A stretch of DNA of 64,000 nt from Rufibacter psychrotolerans (GCF_016924645.1 NZ_JAFFJV010000006.1:186001-250000); one strand, 5' to 3'. Counted from the stretch's first letter, positions 17,959 to 27,573 are shown. The notes: generated from the sequence alone by a model not told the origin. Program-made: numbers and translations.

Positions 17959-18600
17959 ATGGAGTTGCTCCGCCAGTTCATTGACCTTTTCCTGCACCTG
18001 GACCAGCACCTAAGCCAGATCATCTCTGACTACGGTACCTGGACTTACGCCATCCTCTTCCTGATTATCTTTGTGGAGACGGGAGTGGTGGTAATGCCTT
18101 TCCTGCCCGGCGACTCCCTGCTTTTTGCCGCAGGCGCGTTTGCCGCTACTGGGGTGCTGAACATTTGGGTCTTGCTGGTGCTCCTGTTCATAGCCGCCTT
18201 CCTGGGCGATACCTTGAACTATACCATAGGGGATTACTTTGGGCCCAAGGTGTTTAAACGGGACTACCGCTTCCTGAAGCGGGAATACCTGCTAAAGACC
18301 CAGGCCTTTTATGAGAAACACGGTGGTAAAACCATCATCTTTGCCCGCTTTATTCCCATCATCCGTACGTTTGCCCCTTTCGTGGCCGGAGTAGGCACCA
18401 TGAAGTACAGCAAGTTTATCTCCTACAACATCATTGGCGGATTAATTTGGGTAGTAGGGTTCACGGTGGCGGGTTTTGTGTTCGGCAACATTCCGGCAGT
18501 GAAGAAGAACTTTTCCTTCGTGATCTTCGGGATCATCCTGATCTCCATTCTACCGCCCATCATTGAGATTGTGAAGCAGCGGTTAAGCCCCAAACACTAG
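17959..18600 (+). CDS. DedA family membrane protein
   Basis: A 213-residue integral membrane protein with the DedA/SNARE-associated (VTT) domain. It has the re-entrant ETGVVVMPFLPGDSLLF segment with the acidic residue and Gly-Asp pair typical of the family, GDTLNYTIGDYFG, and FARFIPIIRTFAPFVAG with the conserved arginines. DedA proteins take part in recycling lipid carriers and membrane-potential homeostasis. Co-location with exopolysaccharide genes would fit undecaprenyl-phosphate or phospholipid translocation, but this is inferred. Confidence 0.92.
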   Translation: MELLRQFIDLFLHLDQHLSQIISDYGTWTYAILFLIIFVETGVVVMPFLPGDSLLFAAGAFAATGVLNIWVLLVLLFIAAFLGDTLNYTIGDYFGPKVFKRDYRFLKREYLLKTQAFYEKHGGKTIIFARFIPIIRTFAPFVAGVGTMKYSKFISYNIIGGLIWVVGFTVAGFVFGNIPAVKKNFSFVIFGIILISILPPIIEIVKQRLSPKH

Positions 18601-18627
18601 GGAAGCAACCAACATCCGCGCGGCTAT

Positions 18628-19365
18628 ATGGACAAGGAATACGGGTTGGTTGGTTACAGGCTTAGCCACTCCTTTTCTCAGAAATACTTTACAGACAAGT
18701 TCCGCTCAGAGGGTATTACAGACAGCGTGTACCGCTTGTTTGAGTTAGACACCATTGCGGAGTTTCCCGCCCTGGTAGAGGCCCATCCTCGCCTGAGGGG
18801 GCTCAATGTCACCATTCCGTATAAAGAAACCATTATCCCGTACCTGGATGAACTGGCTCCCGCGGCAGCCCGCATTGGGGCGGTGAACGTGGTGAAGTTT
18901 GAGCACGGCCGCTTGGTTGGCCACAACTCAGATTACCAGGGATTCATGCAGTCGTTGCAGGGCTTTTACCCGTGCACCCCGGCTTCCAAGGCCTTGGTCC
19001 TGGGAACCGGAGGGGCCGCCAAGGCCGTAATAGCCGCCCTGGAGGACTTGCAGATTTCCTACCAGATCGTCTCGCGGGAGAAAAAGCCCGGCGTGATCAC
19101 GTACCAGGAGCTTACCCCAAAGGTGCTGGCGGCGGTTTCGCTCATCATCAATGCTTCGCCGGTAGGCACGTATCCCCACGTGGATGCGGCGCCGGCCCTT
19201 CCGTACCAGCTCATTACCTCGCAGCACTACCTGTATGACCTGGTCTACAACCCCGCCGAAACCCTCTTCATGAAACGGGGCCAGGAGCAGGGCGCAAAGA
19301 CCATCAACGGGTACGAGATGCTGTGCCGTCAGGCCGAGGTGGCCTGGAACATCTGGAACAGCTAA
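18628..19365 (+). CDS. aroE: Shikimate dehydrogenase
   Basis: A 245-residue enzyme reducing 3-dehydroshikimate to shikimate with NADPH in the pathway to chorismate. Conserved blocks are GYRLSHSFSQKYF (substrate binding, residues 8-20), LNVTIPYKETIIPYLDEL with the catalytic Lys, GAVNVV, the dinucleotide loop GTGGAAKAV and YDLVYNPAETLFM. It is the last gene of the co-directional run, 27 nt after dedA, and is followed by a dispersed hairpin. Confidence 0.95.
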   Translation: MDKEYGLVGYRLSHSFSQKYFTDKFRSEGITDSVYRLFELDTIAEFPALVEAHPRLRGLNVTIPYKETIIPYLDELAPAAARIGAVNVVKFEHGRLVGHNSDYQGFMQSLQGFYPCTPASKALVLGTGGAAKAVIAALEDLQISYQIVSREKKPGVITYQELTPKVLAAVSLIINASPVGTYPHVDAAPALPYQLITSQHYLYDLVYNPAETLFMKRGQEQGAKTINGYEMLCRQAEVAWNIWNS

Positions 19366-19388
19366 TCTGGTTTCTTCGCTCCTTTCCT

Positions 19389-19424
19389 GTTTTAGGGCTC
19401 TTTTCTAAAAAGAAGGCCTGAAAC
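19389..19424. repeat. Dispersed hairpin copy, 3' of aroE
   Basis: GTTTTAGGGCTCTTTTC and its near complement ending GGCCTGAAAC, 23 nt after the aroE stop. It marks the end of the 10.6-19.4 kb co-directional gene run and is the first copy after metK. Confidence 0.65.
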
Positions 19425-19591
19425 AAACCTTGAATCTTCTGTTCCTTTGCTGGACTAAGGCCTGCACTTGCTGTATCTTTCCTGAGCGCAACGCGGGCAG
19501 AAATAAAAAATAAGTTTCTGCCGGTGGGGCATGCAACCTTTGGTGGGTGGCGGTACTCTTAGCTGTAGAAGATCATTAGAATGACCCTCCC

Positions 19592-20167
19592 TTGAAAATC
19601 TTCAAGTCAAAAGATCCTACTGAGGAAGACCTCATTAAGCGGGCCATTGCCGGCAAGCGGGACGCCCAGCACTTGCTGTACCAAACGTACGCGGGTAAGA
19701 TGCTGGCCGTGAGTAAACGCTACGCCCGTACCGATTTTGAGGCCGAGGACATGCTGCAGGATGCGTTTGTGAAAGTCTTCCTGTACCTGAAAGGCTTTAA
19801 GGGAGACTGTCCGCTGGAGTTCTGGATCAAGCGCATTGTCATCAACACCGCCCTCAAGCACCAGCGCAGCAACCGCCACCTGATGGTCACCGAGCACGAA
19901 GAGGAGTGGGACGAGGCCTCAGAGAAGGACAGCGTTGACAGCCAGTTGGGGTACGAGGAGCTGCTGCAGTTGGTGCGCGAGCTGCCGCCCAGGTACCAGG
20001 CGGTGTTCAACCTGTACGCCATTGAGGGATTCTCGCACAAAGAGATAGGCGAGATGCTGGACATTACAGAGAGTACGTCAAAGTCACAATATTCCCGCGC
20101 CCGCGCCAGCCTACGGCAGGCGCTGCTGCGGATAAATCAGCAATACCATGAAAAAGTCACCGGCTGA
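19592..20167 (+). CDS. RNA polymerase ECF-type sigma factor
   Basis: A 191-residue sigma-70 family factor with region 2 (residues about 25-90: HLLYQTYAGKMLAVSKRYARTDFEAEDMLQDAF) and region 4 (about 125-180: LPPRYQAVFNLYAIEGFSHKEIGEMLDITESTSKSQYSRAR). The start is TTG at 19592; the nearby ATG at 19581 runs into a stop after four codons. Its last 20 bases overlap the start of the next gene, which encodes a protein with an anti-sigma-like N-terminus. The pair is therefore probably a regulator and its membrane-bound inhibitor. Confidence 0.93.
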   Translation: MKIFKSKDPTEEDLIKRAIAGKRDAQHLLYQTYAGKMLAVSKRYARTDFEAEDMLQDAFVKVFLYLKGFKGDCPLEFWIKRIVINTALKHQRSNRHLMVTEHEEEWDEASEKDSVDSQLGYEELLQLVRELPPRYQAVFNLYAIEGFSHKEIGEMLDITESTSKSQYSRARASLRQALLRINQQYHEKVTG

Positions 20168-21743
20168 AGATAAAAAAGGCCAGTCTGTGGAAGACATTTT
20201 CCGGAATGGCTTTGCTGGCAACGAGGCTCCCCCGCCTTCCCGCATCTGGGAGAACGTGGACCGGGAGTTAGAGCTGCACCGGTACAAGAAACAGGCCGTT
20301 TGGTACCGCTCCATGGCGGCGGCTTTCCTGCTGCTGTTGGTGTCGGCGGGCATTGTCCTCTGGCAACAGAGCTCGGATGGTGTAGTAACGGGCGGCAACC
20401 TCGCCCTGCAGAACTCCCAGACCGGCTCTGGTTTGCCGCCCGCGGGAGGGGAGAAAGAAGTAACGACACCGGTAGCCGCCCAGGAGCCGAAAGCCCAGCC
20501 AACGCCTAAACAACTGGCTGCTGTTTCAGGGGAGTTTTCGGTAAAAGAGTCCCAAAACAGGGAGTCTTTCAAGCCAGCAGCCAGGGAGCAGGAGCGGCTT
20601 TCTTTTACAAGTCCAGCTGGAAGGGAGAAAAGGAGGGTGCCAAGCTCCAACCCCAGTAGCCTGGCACTGGAAGAGGGCAACCGGCCGGAGCCTACACAGG
20701 AAGGTAACCGGGGTGAGCGTTCTACCCCCGAGGACAATGGAACTACCTTTCAGCAGCGGGGCAGGCAATCTCTCCTGAACCAACCGGTACCTGCCCTGGC
20801 GGGAGGGGCACTGGGCAGGAGTGACTCAGGAGCAACGGCGCCGGTGAGAAGCATCCTGGTGCAGAAAGAAGCAGAGGGGGCTGCCTTGGCGTTAACCCAG
20901 GAGGTAACTGGTACCCCAACGCCGGAGAAAGAGGCCGGGAAGTTGAACCGCTGGAGCGTGACCATGGCTTATAGTCCGCAGTACGCCTATGCGCCGGTAA
21001 AACTGGCTAACTCTTCGCCCGTGGGGGCAAATGTTTCCCTGGCCCAACCGCAGAGTGTTCAGCAGTACCAACAGGCGGTGGAAGAGTACAACAACAGTTA
21101 CAAGCCGGTGTATTCCTACTCTACCACGGTGGGAGCCAGCTACAGGATCAATGAGAAATGGCAGGTAGAGAGCGGGCTTATGTACACCCAGCAGGAAGCC
21201 ACCACCACGCATTCGTACCTGGTGTACGGCGGCGGGGCCACGCTGGCCAGCATGCCCGGTAACCTGTACAGCGGCAGTGCCAGCAATAAAGGTACTCCCT
21301 TGATGTCAAATGCGTTACAGCCCGAAGCGGCCGCGCGGTTGCTGTACGTAGCGCCTACGGAGCGTTACACCACCCGGTACAAATACCAGCAGGTGGGGCT
21401 TCCGGTGAGGCTGGCCTACAGGATTAACCTCAACAAAGCCTACGCCCTTATTTCGGGTGGGGTGAACATGAATGTGTTGGTGCAGAGCAGCATCATTCCC
21501 CAGACCAACCAGGTGGAAGCCGTGCGCTTTGGACTCAACGACCAGGACTCTCCCTACCGATCCCTGCAGTGGGCTACCGCCACCTCGCTGGGCATTGGTT
21601 ACGATGTAAACAGAAAAATGAGTATTTTAGTGGCGCCGGAATTTATCTACTCCCTCACGCCCCTGGTACGGGACCACCACCAGCAGGTGAATCCTTACCA
21701 ACTTGGGGTGAACATAGGGGGCAGGTGGCGCCTTACTAAATAA
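20148..21743 (+). CDS. Predicted anti-sigma-like protein with membrane helix, disordered linker and outer-membrane beta-barrel
   Basis: A 531-residue protein with three parts. Residues 1-52 are a soluble head with the PPPSRIWENVDREL pattern seen in Bacteroidota sigma-linked membrane proteins. Residues 53-72 form one hydrophobic helix (AAAFLLLLVSAGIVLW). Residues about 75-265 are a Gln/Glu/Pro-rich low-complexity linker. Residues about 270-531 have the alternating aromatic strands of a PorT/OmpA-like barrel (SVTMAYSPQYAYAP, YSYSTTVGASYRINEKW, YEYQ-type strands, and a final NIGGRWRLTK). No cleavable signal is seen. The 20-bp overlap with the sigma gene supports a regulator-inhibitor pair spanning cytosol to outer membrane. 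Confidence 0.75.
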   Translation: MKKSPAEDKKGQSVEDIFRNGFAGNEAPPPSRIWENVDRELELHRYKKQAVWYRSMAAAFLLLLVSAGIVLWQQSSDGVVTGGNLALQNSQTGSGLPPAGGEKEVTTPVAAQEPKAQPTPKQLAAVSGEFSVKESQNRESFKPAAREQERLSFTSPAGREKRRVPSSNPSSLALEEGNRPEPTQEGNRGERSTPEDNGTTFQQRGRQSLLNQPVPALAGGALGRSDSGATAPVRSILVQKEAEGAALALTQEVTGTPTPEKEAGKLNRWSVTMAYSPQYAYAPVKLANSSPVGANVSLAQPQSVQQYQQAVEEYNNSYKPVYSYSTTVGASYRINEKWQVESGLMYTQQEATTTHSYLVYGGGATLASMPGNLYSGSASNKGTPLMSNALQPEAAARLLYVAPTERYTTRYKYQQVGLPVRLAYRINLNKAYALISGGVNMNVLVQSSIIPQTNQVEAVRFGLNDQDSPYRSLQWATATSLGIGYDVNRKMSILVAPEFIYSLTPLVRDHHQQVNPYQLGVNIGGRWRLTK

Positions 21744-21837
21744 GCTATTACATAATTTTTTTAATAAGCTGGATAGGGGTAGATCCACTGTTACGGGTCT
21801 TCCTTGTTCAGGAAGTATATTACCAAGTATTTTTATC

Positions 21838-22053
21838 ATGAATAAGACTTACACTCTCCCCAAAGTAGTAAGAACCTGGGCGCTTTTATTTTCAGTGCCT
21901 CTTTACATGGGTACTACTGCCCTGTGGCTTAAGGAGGAAATTAAAGGTGTGGTAAGCGAGAAGGAAGACAACATGATTACGGCCATGAAAAAACAAATGC
22001 AGAAGGCCGTAGCCGAGAAAAAAACAAAGCAAAACGCCGTAGCGCTGCCGTAA
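21838..22053 (+). CDS. Small hypothetical membrane protein
   Basis: A 71-residue protein I do not recognise. Residues 11-29 form one hydrophobic segment (TWALLFSVPLYMGTTALWL); the rest is a highly charged Lys/Glu/Gln helix (KEDNMITAMKKQMQKAVAEKK). It follows the sigma/anti-sigma-like pair by about 95 nt and precedes a small lipoprotein gene, so it may belong to the same regulon, but nothing in the sequence proves it. Confidence 0.6.
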   Translation: MNKTYTLPKVVRTWALLFSVPLYMGTTALWLKEEIKGVVSEKEDNMITAMKKQMQKAVAEKKTKQNAVALP

Positions 22054-22104
22054 CCCAGAATTTGCCTAACTTGAGTACCGTAAGTCAAAAGTAGCGTAAC
22101 AGCC

Positions 22105-22461
22105 ATGCAAAAAGGAAGAGTAGCTTGTATCATGCTGGCCAGTACACTTGCCTTGGGTGGGTGTAAAGAAGACGAGGTAGTGAGTGATTGCTACCCAGCC
22201 GTGGTCATTGACCAGGGGTGCGGTACCGTGTTGGGCATTTTAGACGTGTCGGCGGCCCAGCTGGTAGGCAGTAAGCCCCAGAATGACACCGTGTACGTGA
22301 ACACCTTTGACCTGCACCATGTGTACCAGGTGCGCGGCAAAAAGCTCTACATCACCATGAGATCCATTCCGGCCGAAGATGCCCCGGACTGCCCGGGGTT
22401 CATTCCCGTGATCTATCCGCACATCAAGGTACTGAGCGTGAGCGAAACCAATTGCCAGTAG
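22105..22461 (+). CDS. Small hypothetical lipoprotein
   Basis: A 118-residue protein with a lipoprotein signal (ALGGC, Cys20) followed by Lys-Glu-Asp-Glu, consistent with outer-membrane lipidation. The mature part has four further Cys residues (in SDCYP, QGCG, PDCPG and ETNC), enough for two disulfides in a small beta-rich fold. I do not recognise a family. Confidence 0.65.
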   Translation: MQKGRVACIMLASTLALGGCKEDEVVSDCYPAVVIDQGCGTVLGILDVSAAQLVGSKPQNDTVYVNTFDLHHVYQVRGKKLYITMRSIPAEDAPDCPGFIPVIYPHIKVLSVSETNCQ

Positions 22462-22488
22462 CTCAGTCCTAAGCAGACCATCAGGTGA

Positions 22489-22520
22489 AACGCCGCTTTT
22501 CTTAAAGTGGCGTTTTTCGT
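22489..22520 (+). terminator. Terminator after the small lipoprotein gene
   Basis: AAACGCCGCTTT / AAAGTGGCGTTT stem with a short loop, followed by TTCG. It is about 28 nt after the stop codon and precedes uvrB. Confidence 0.6.
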
Positions 22521-22604
22521 TTAATTTGGCCCAAACTGCCCAAAAACGCTATCTAATTTAGCCAAGTGCTAAACTCTATCGCCTGCACTGATGTTATAAT
22601 ACGT

Positions 22605-22612
22605 TACCTTTG
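22605..22612 (+). promoter_or_regulatory. Candidate uvrB promoter (-7 element)
   Basis: TACCTTTG matches TAnnTTTG exactly. No good TTG sits about 20 nt upstream, so the -33 element is weak. Transcription would start about 10 nt before the ATG, giving a nearly leaderless mRNA. Confidence 0.4.
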
Positions 22613-22629
22613 ACTGTAAGCTGTATTAC

Positions 22630-24663
22630 ATGAAATTTCAACTCACATCAGAATTCAAACCCACCGGCGACCAGCCCCGGGCCATTGCCCAACTCACTGA
22701 AGGGGTGCTGAACGGAGAGCCGGCCCAGGTGCTGTTAGGGGCCACCGGTACCGGTAAAACCTTCACCATCGCCAACGTGGTGCAGGAGGTGCAGAAACCC
22801 ACGCTGGTGCTCTGCCACAACAAAACGCTGGCCGCACAGCTCTATGGTGAGTTCAAGCAGTTTTTCCCCAACAACGCGGTAGAGTACTTCATCTCTTACT
22901 ACGACTACTACCAGCCCGAGGCCTACATTGCTTCCTCAGACGTGTTCATTGAGAAAGACCTGGCCATTAACGAAGAAATTGAGAAGCTGCGCCTGCACGC
23001 CACCTCGGCCTTATTGTCTGGCCGGCGCGATGTGATTGTGGTGGCCTCGGTGAGCTGTATCTACGGTATAGGGAACCCAGAGGAGTTCGGGAAGAACGTG
23101 ATTCCGCTGGCGCCGGGCATGAAAGTGAGCCGCAACAACTTGTTGTACCAGTTCGTGTCCATCCTGTACAGCCGCACCGAGGTGGAGTTCACACGTGGAA
23201 CCTTCCGGGTGAAGGGCGATACCGTGGATATTTTCCCGGCTTACGCCGATTTTGCCTACCGCATCTATTTCTGGGGCGACGAGATTGAGTCCATTCAGCG
23301 CATTGATCCGCAAAGCGGCAAGAAAATAGCCGATGAGGAAGGCATCACGCTTTATCCGGCCAACCTCTTCGTGACGGGCAAGGACACCCTCAACCAGGCC
23401 ATCAACGAGATCCAGTTTGACATGGTGGCCCAGCACGAATACTTCCTCAAAGAAGGCCGTGACAACGAAGCCAAACGCATTAAGGAGCGTACCGAGTTTG
23501 ACCTGGAGATGATCCGGGAACTGGGCTATTGCTCGGGTATTGAGAACTATTCCCGCTACTTTGACCGCCGTGAGCCCGGTGCTCGTCCGTTCTGTTTGTT
23601 GGACTATTTCCCCGAGGACTTCCTGATGGTGATTGACGAGAGCCACGCCACCTTGCCGCAGGTGCGCGCCATGTGGGGCGGTGACCGCTCGCGCAAAACC
23701 GCGCTGGTAGAATACGGTTTCCGGTTGCCCGCTGCCATGGACAACCGCCCGCTCACCTTCAATGAGTTTGAGAGCATCATGCGCCAGGTCATCTTTGTGA
23801 GCGCCACGCCGGGCGATTACGAGATCCAGAAGTCAGAAGGCGTGATTGTGGAGCAGATCATCCGGCCAACCGGCTTGCTGGACCCAGAGATTGAGGTGCG
23901 GCCCAGCCAGAACCAGATTGATGACCTGCTGGACGAAGTGGACAACCGCATCAAGGCCGGAGACCGGGTCCTGGTGACTACCTTGACCAAACGTATGGCC
24001 GAGGAACTCACCAAATACATGGAGCGCCTCAACATCAAGGTGAAGTACATCCACTCAGAGGTGAAATCGTTGGAGCGGGTGGAGATTCTGCGCGAGCTTC
24101 GTTTAGGCGAGATTGACGTGCTCATTGGCGTGAACTTGCTCCGCGAAGGCTTGGACTTGCCGGAGGTAAGTTTGGTGGCCATTCTGGATACCGACAAAGA
24201 AGGCTTCCTGCGTGACCAGCGTTCGTTGATTCAGACCATCGGCCGGGCGGCCCGTAACGAGAACGGTAAGGTGCTCATGTACGCCGATAGAATTACGGGC
24301 TCCATGCAACGCGCCATTGATGAGACCAACCGTCGCCGCGCGGTGCAGATGGAGTACAACCTGGAGCACGGCATTACCCCGCGCACGGTGTACAAGTCCA
24401 AAGAAGCCATCATGGAACAGACTTCCGTGGCCGACTCTAACAAGCGCGAACCCAAGGCGTATGCGGGCCCGGATGAAAGCATCATGTCGGTGGCCGCCGA
24501 TCCGGTGGTGCAGTACATGAAGAAGGACGAGCTGGAGAAAGTCATCAAGAAAACCGAGAAGCAGATGGAAGCCGCCGCCAAAGAGCTGGACTTCCTGCAA
24601 GCCGCCAAGTACCGTGATGAACTGGCCGAACTCCGTAAACTGCTCAAGAACAAGCGCGACTAA
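22630..24663 (+). CDS. uvrB: Excinuclease ABC subunit B
   Basis: A 677-residue DNA-repair helicase that verifies damage in nucleotide excision repair with UvrA and UvrC. It has Walker A GATGTGKT at residues 37-44, the damage-reading beta-hairpin [11 protein letters not shown], the DESH box, the helicase motif SATP, motif [11 protein letters not shown] and a C-terminal UVR motif (residues about 635-670) that contacts UvrC. The length matches the family. No SOS-like operator was recognised upstream. Confidence 0.98.
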   Translation: MKFQLTSEFKPTGDQPRAIAQLTEGVLNGEPAQVLLGATGTGKTFTIANVVQEVQKPTLVLCHNKTLAAQLYGEFKQFFPNNAVEYFISYYDYYQPEAYIASSDVFIEKDLAINEEIEKLRLHATSALLSGRRDVIVVASVSCIYGIGNPEEFGKNVIPLAPGMKVSRNNLLYQFVSILYSRTEVEFTRGTFRVKGDTVDIFPAYADFAYRIYFWGDEIESIQRIDPQSGKKIADEEGITLYPANLFVTGKDTLNQAINEIQFDMVAQHEYFLKEGRDNEAKRIKERTEFDLEMIRELGYCSGIENYSRYFDRREPGARPFCLLDYFPEDFLMVIDESHATLPQVRAMWGGDRSRKTALVEYGFRLPAAMDNRPLTFNEFESIMRQVIFVSATPGDYEIQKSEGVIVEQIIRPTGLLDPEIEVRPSQNQIDDLLDEVDNRIKAGDRVLVTTLTKRMAEELTKYMERLNIKVKYIHSEVKSLERVEILRELRLGEIDVLIGVNLLREGLDLPEVSLVAILDTDKEGFLRDQRSLIQTIGRAARNENGKVLMYADRITGSMQRAIDETNRRRAVQMEYNLEHGITPRTVYKSKEAIMEQTSVADSNKREPKAYAGPDESIMSVAADPVVQYMKKDELEKVIKKTEKQMEAAAKELDFLQAAKYRDELAELRKLLKNKRD

Positions 24664-24685
24664 GGAGCCATTGCTTCTAAAAATT

Positions 24686-24735
24686 GAATCCTGTTTTAAG
24701 GCCAATTCCTGAAATCTGGCCTTAAAACAGGATTC
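24686..24735. terminator. Long inverted repeat between convergent genes (extended dispersed hairpin)
   Basis: The first 19 bases from 24686 (GAATCCTGTTTTAAGGCCA) are exactly complementary to the last 19 ending at 24735. The core is the same CTGTTTTA/TAAAACAG motif as the dispersed hairpin. It lies 22 nt after the uvrB stop and 26 nt from the stop of the opposite gene, so it can serve as a two-way terminator. Confidence 0.8.
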
Positions 24736-24761
24736 TTGGTTTCTGCCCTAAGCCAAGAGGT

Positions 24762-26147
24762 CTATCGTGCCAAGACTACCTTCTTCGTGACGCGGTAAGC
24801 CTGCGTGTCAATCTTCACAGAATACAGGCCATGGGCGTGCTGGCCAGGTGTCCATTGCCAGTGGTTTACCCCGGCTTTGCCCTGTAAGGGCTGGCTGTAC
24901 ACCACGGCTCCTTTGGCGTCATGGACCGTGAGCGTGGCTTCTGCGGCAGCCGGCAGGGTAAAGCGCACGTTCAGCGTTGCCCCAAACGGGTTAGGGAACA
25001 GTTCCAGGGAAAGCTGGTTGCCAGGTTGCGTGGGTTCAGAGCCCAAGAGATACATTTTGGAGTACATGAAATTGTCAAAGGGCTGCAGTACGTACACATG
25101 GTGGTACGCGGTTTCCGCGAATTGGAAATGCTGCAGCATAGAGAAATAAGGTGCCCTGGCAATGTTAGTCATGTCCCTGGCCCAGGTCTGGCCTTTGTCA
25201 TAAGAGACTAAAATGCCTCTGCTGGGAGCATTGCTGGCAAACAAGATACCCTGCTGGCTCACGTACAGGCTGTGCGCCACGGGTTGGTCCCAATAATTCC
25301 AGTGGGTGTTTCCGGTAAGATACAGCGGTCGCCAGGTTTGCCCCCCATCCGCCGACTTGAGGGTGCCGCCCACGGCCGTACCGTTGGTCTGGCCCGGTAA
25401 TTTATTGCTGCCCTGGAACCCAATGTAAAGACTGTCGTCGGCATCCAGGGCAACGGAGAACAGGCTGGCCATGTTCAGGTTCTGAATGTTCCTGAACGAG
25501 ACAGGCACCGGCTGCCAGGCGGTTTGCTGCTTTTGCCGCGAAAACAAGCCAATGGCTATGTCGTTCCGGTCGTTTCCGTCATGGGTGCCAATGTAAACTT
25601 TGTCGTTCTTATCTATGGCGATGCTCCAGATGCTCAGGGTGCCCAAGAGCCCTTCATTGTCCTGGGTCCAGGTCTGCCCGTTGTCTGTAGAGGTGAAAAT
25701 GCCGTCGCCTACATAGTACTCCTGGTTGTTCTCATCGCCCAGGGCTTCGCCGGTGGCGGCGTACAGGCGGTCTTCGCTGTTGTGGATGATTTTCCTTACG
25801 GGCCATTGGCTGCTGAGGGAGTGCGTGGTCCAGGTGAGGCCGTGGTCCGTGGAGCGGTACACTACTCCCGTGCCGCCGGCATAGAGGGTGCCGTCTGGTT
25901 TGGCGTGCATGGAATAGACGGCATGGGGCAACACCTGCTGCCAGGTTCTGCCTATATTCTCGGTTTTCATGATGCCGCTGTCGGTGGAGCCCACAAACAC
26001 CTGGTGGGTAACCGGACTCACCGCCAGGCTGGTGGTATTGGCGAACGTGGGGCTGATGGGCTGGGAGGGACTCCAGACCGCCTGCGCCAGCAGGCTGCCC
26101 GGCAGGAGGAGCAAGAAAGACAAGACAAAGGCGTACAGTAGTTTCAT
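24762..26147 (-). CDS. Secreted BNR/sortilin-type beta-propeller protein with T9SS sorting domain
   Basis: A 461-residue exported protein. A signal peptide ends near GSLLAQA, then residues about 20-370 hold repeated Ser-x-Asp-x-Gly-x-Thr-Trp (Asp-box) units such as STDHGLTWT, STDNGQTWTQ, SADGGQTWRP and SYDKGQTWAR, which build a sialidase- or sortilin-like propeller. The last 80 residues are a type A type IX secretion domain (LELFPNPFGATLNVRF, then GLYSVKIDTQAYRVTKKVVL). It is thus probably surface-anchored or secreted. No catalytic residues of a sialidase are evident. An ATG 3 codons upstream is possible; I chose the one directly before the Lys-led signal. Confidence 0.88.
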   Translation of the reverse strand: MKLLYAFVLSFLLLLPGSLLAQAVWSPSQPISPTFANTTSLAVSPVTHQVFVGSTDSGIMKTENIGRTWQQVLPHAVYSMHAKPDGTLYAGGTGVVYRSTDHGLTWTTHSLSSQWPVRKIIHNSEDRLYAATGEALGDENNQEYYVGDGIFTSTDNGQTWTQDNEGLLGTLSIWSIAIDKNDKVYIGTHDGNDRNDIAIGLFSRQKQQTAWQPVPVSFRNIQNLNMASLFSVALDADDSLYIGFQGSNKLPGQTNGTAVGGTLKSADGGQTWRPLYLTGNTHWNYWDQPVAHSLYVSQQGILFASNAPSRGILVSYDKGQTWARDMTNIARAPYFSMLQHFQFAETAYHHVYVLQPFDNFMYSKMYLLGSEPTQPGNQLSLELFPNPFGATLNVRFTLPAAAEATLTVHDAKGAVVYSQPLQGKAGVNHWQWTPGQHAHGLYSVKIDTQAYRVTKKVVLAR

Positions 26148-26529
26148 GGGAGGCATGGGTTAGGTGGCATGCAATAAAGAGAGCCAAAACCTTTTAGAAA
26201 GGTTGCAGCTACTCTGGGGCACGTGGTTCATCTCTGACGCAGGTAACCGGCAGGCCCTACCAGAAGACAGGCCACGTACGCTTTTCCTTTACTTGCTGAA
26301 CAAATTTTTTTGCTGAGGGCCTCCGAAGGGCAGGCTTCCGTTCTGGGGCCCTTTTTTACAAAACCGGCCAAAAACACGAATTCTTTCCTGGAAGTAAGCA
26401 GGAGGCGTAGGGGAATAGCGGATTGGCCTGGTCTTTGTTTGAGAAATGCAAGTTCGGTCAGGAGCGCAGGGGAAAGCAGATGGGAAGATGACACTGGCGA
26501 ACAGAATCTACCTTTTACCGCTAAACCCT
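26148..26529. other. Divergent spacer, no gene seen
   Basis: Between the T9SS cargo gene and the orphan lipoprotein gene. It holds one weak copy of the dispersed hairpin at 26340-26375 and several T-rich stretches. In-frame extension of the lipoprotein gene into this spacer has no coding character. Confidence 0.5.
26340..26375. repeat. Dispersed hairpin copy, degenerate, divergent spacer
   Basis: GTTCTGGGGCCCTTTTTT with a right arm CCGGCCAAAAAC. The outer pairs are kept; the centre is imperfect. Confidence 0.45.
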
Positions 26530-27525
26530 ATGCGTAAACTCCTACACCTGCTCTGGCTGCTTACGGCCCCGTACCTAATGGCCTCTTGCTCTGACGACGA
26601 GGAACCAGCCCCGGCTCCTTACTCGGCCTTAACTTCAACCGTGATTTTCTCCAAGTACACCAATAACGGGTACCTTCCGGTGGGCAGGACAAATGAAATG
26701 AAAGTATACTCCGGTGACACCCTGCGGTATTTCTTTCGGTTTGAGTCTACCAGGGGCGTCAAAGACTTAAAAGTGTATGACAACTTCAGGGGCCGTGACT
26801 GGCCTCTCATCATCGGGCATAAGTCCTCTTCCGTTGCCAATGGGATTACTACCCGTGAATTTGAGTTACAGTACATTGTGGATAGCTACGCGCTAAAAGT
26901 GCAGCCCGGGCAGGAAGTGGTGCTTACCGTTGAGCCCGAAGAAGCCGATGGCACCATCTATAAAGACCCTGCCACCGGCAAGCCCCTTGAAATTAAGTTC
27001 ACCCTTGCGGCTCCATATGAATACAGCGGTGTGAAACTGTACAACTACTTTGGATATTCCAGAAACTCCATCTCTATCTTAGATTACAGAATTGGAGACT
27101 TTCAGCCGCAAACCCTCATTGATGAACAGGGCCTGTTGCCGTACGCCTTCCTGACAAACAAAATGCCGCCCAGGGAGTGGTTTGACACTAGGTTTGAACA
27201 TTCTTTCACCTCAGGTCCTGCCATGGGAAGCGGCCAGGTGTCTTTTGTGAAAGTGCCCTCCGGCGGAAAGAATTGGCACCAACCCAATCAAATCGCCTTG
27301 GCCATGAAGCAGTATGGCCCCGGGTTGACCACCGTAGAAAATGTGCAGGTAGGCGATGTGTATGCTTTTAAAATCCGTTATCCTTTTGAACCTTCCTGGC
27401 TGGTGTATGGCCTGATGGAAGTCACCAACGTGGTAGATGACGGCGGCGATACCCACACTGGCAACGGCGATGATAATGACTACATGGAGTTTGACATCAA
27501 GTACTATCCCGGCTACCGCTATTAA
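26530..27525 (+). CDS. Hypothetical lipoprotein, Ser/Asp-rich start
   Basis: A 331-residue lipoprotein starting MRKLLHLLWLL with Cys20 (LMASC) followed by Ser-Asp-Asp-Glu-Glu, the Bacteroidota surface-export signal. The mature part is beta-rich and without domains I recognise; it has repeated segments of about 90 residues (KVYDNFRGRDWP; VKLYNYFGYSR) that could be Ig-like modules. The start was chosen for the signal peptide; upstream in-frame ATGs give a charged, non-exported extension. It stands alone, facing the molybdenum hydroxylase operon. Confidence 0.75.
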   Translation: MRKLLHLLWLLTAPYLMASCSDDEEPAPAPYSALTSTVIFSKYTNNGYLPVGRTNEMKVYSGDTLRYFFRFESTRGVKDLKVYDNFRGRDWPLIIGHKSSSVANGITTREFELQYIVDSYALKVQPGQEVVLTVEPEEADGTIYKDPATGKPLEIKFTLAAPYEYSGVKLYNYFGYSRNSISILDYRIGDFQPQTLIDEQGLLPYAFLTNKMPPREWFDTRFEHSFTSGPAMGSGQVSFVKVPSGGKNWHQPNQIALAMKQYGPGLTTVENVQVGDVYAFKIRYPFEPSWLVYGLMEVTNVVDDGGDTHTGNGDDNDYMEFDIKYYPGYRY

Positions 27526-27537
27526 AACAGAAACCCG

Positions 27538-27573
27538 GTTTTAGGTCAGTTTCTTAGAAAACAGGCCCGAAAC
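27538..27573. repeat. Dispersed hairpin copy, 3' of the lipoprotein gene
   Basis: GTTTTAGGTCAGTTTC and the right arm GAAAACAGGCCCGAAAC, 12 nt after the stop. A second, stronger stem (27573-27612) follows directly. Confidence 0.65.
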
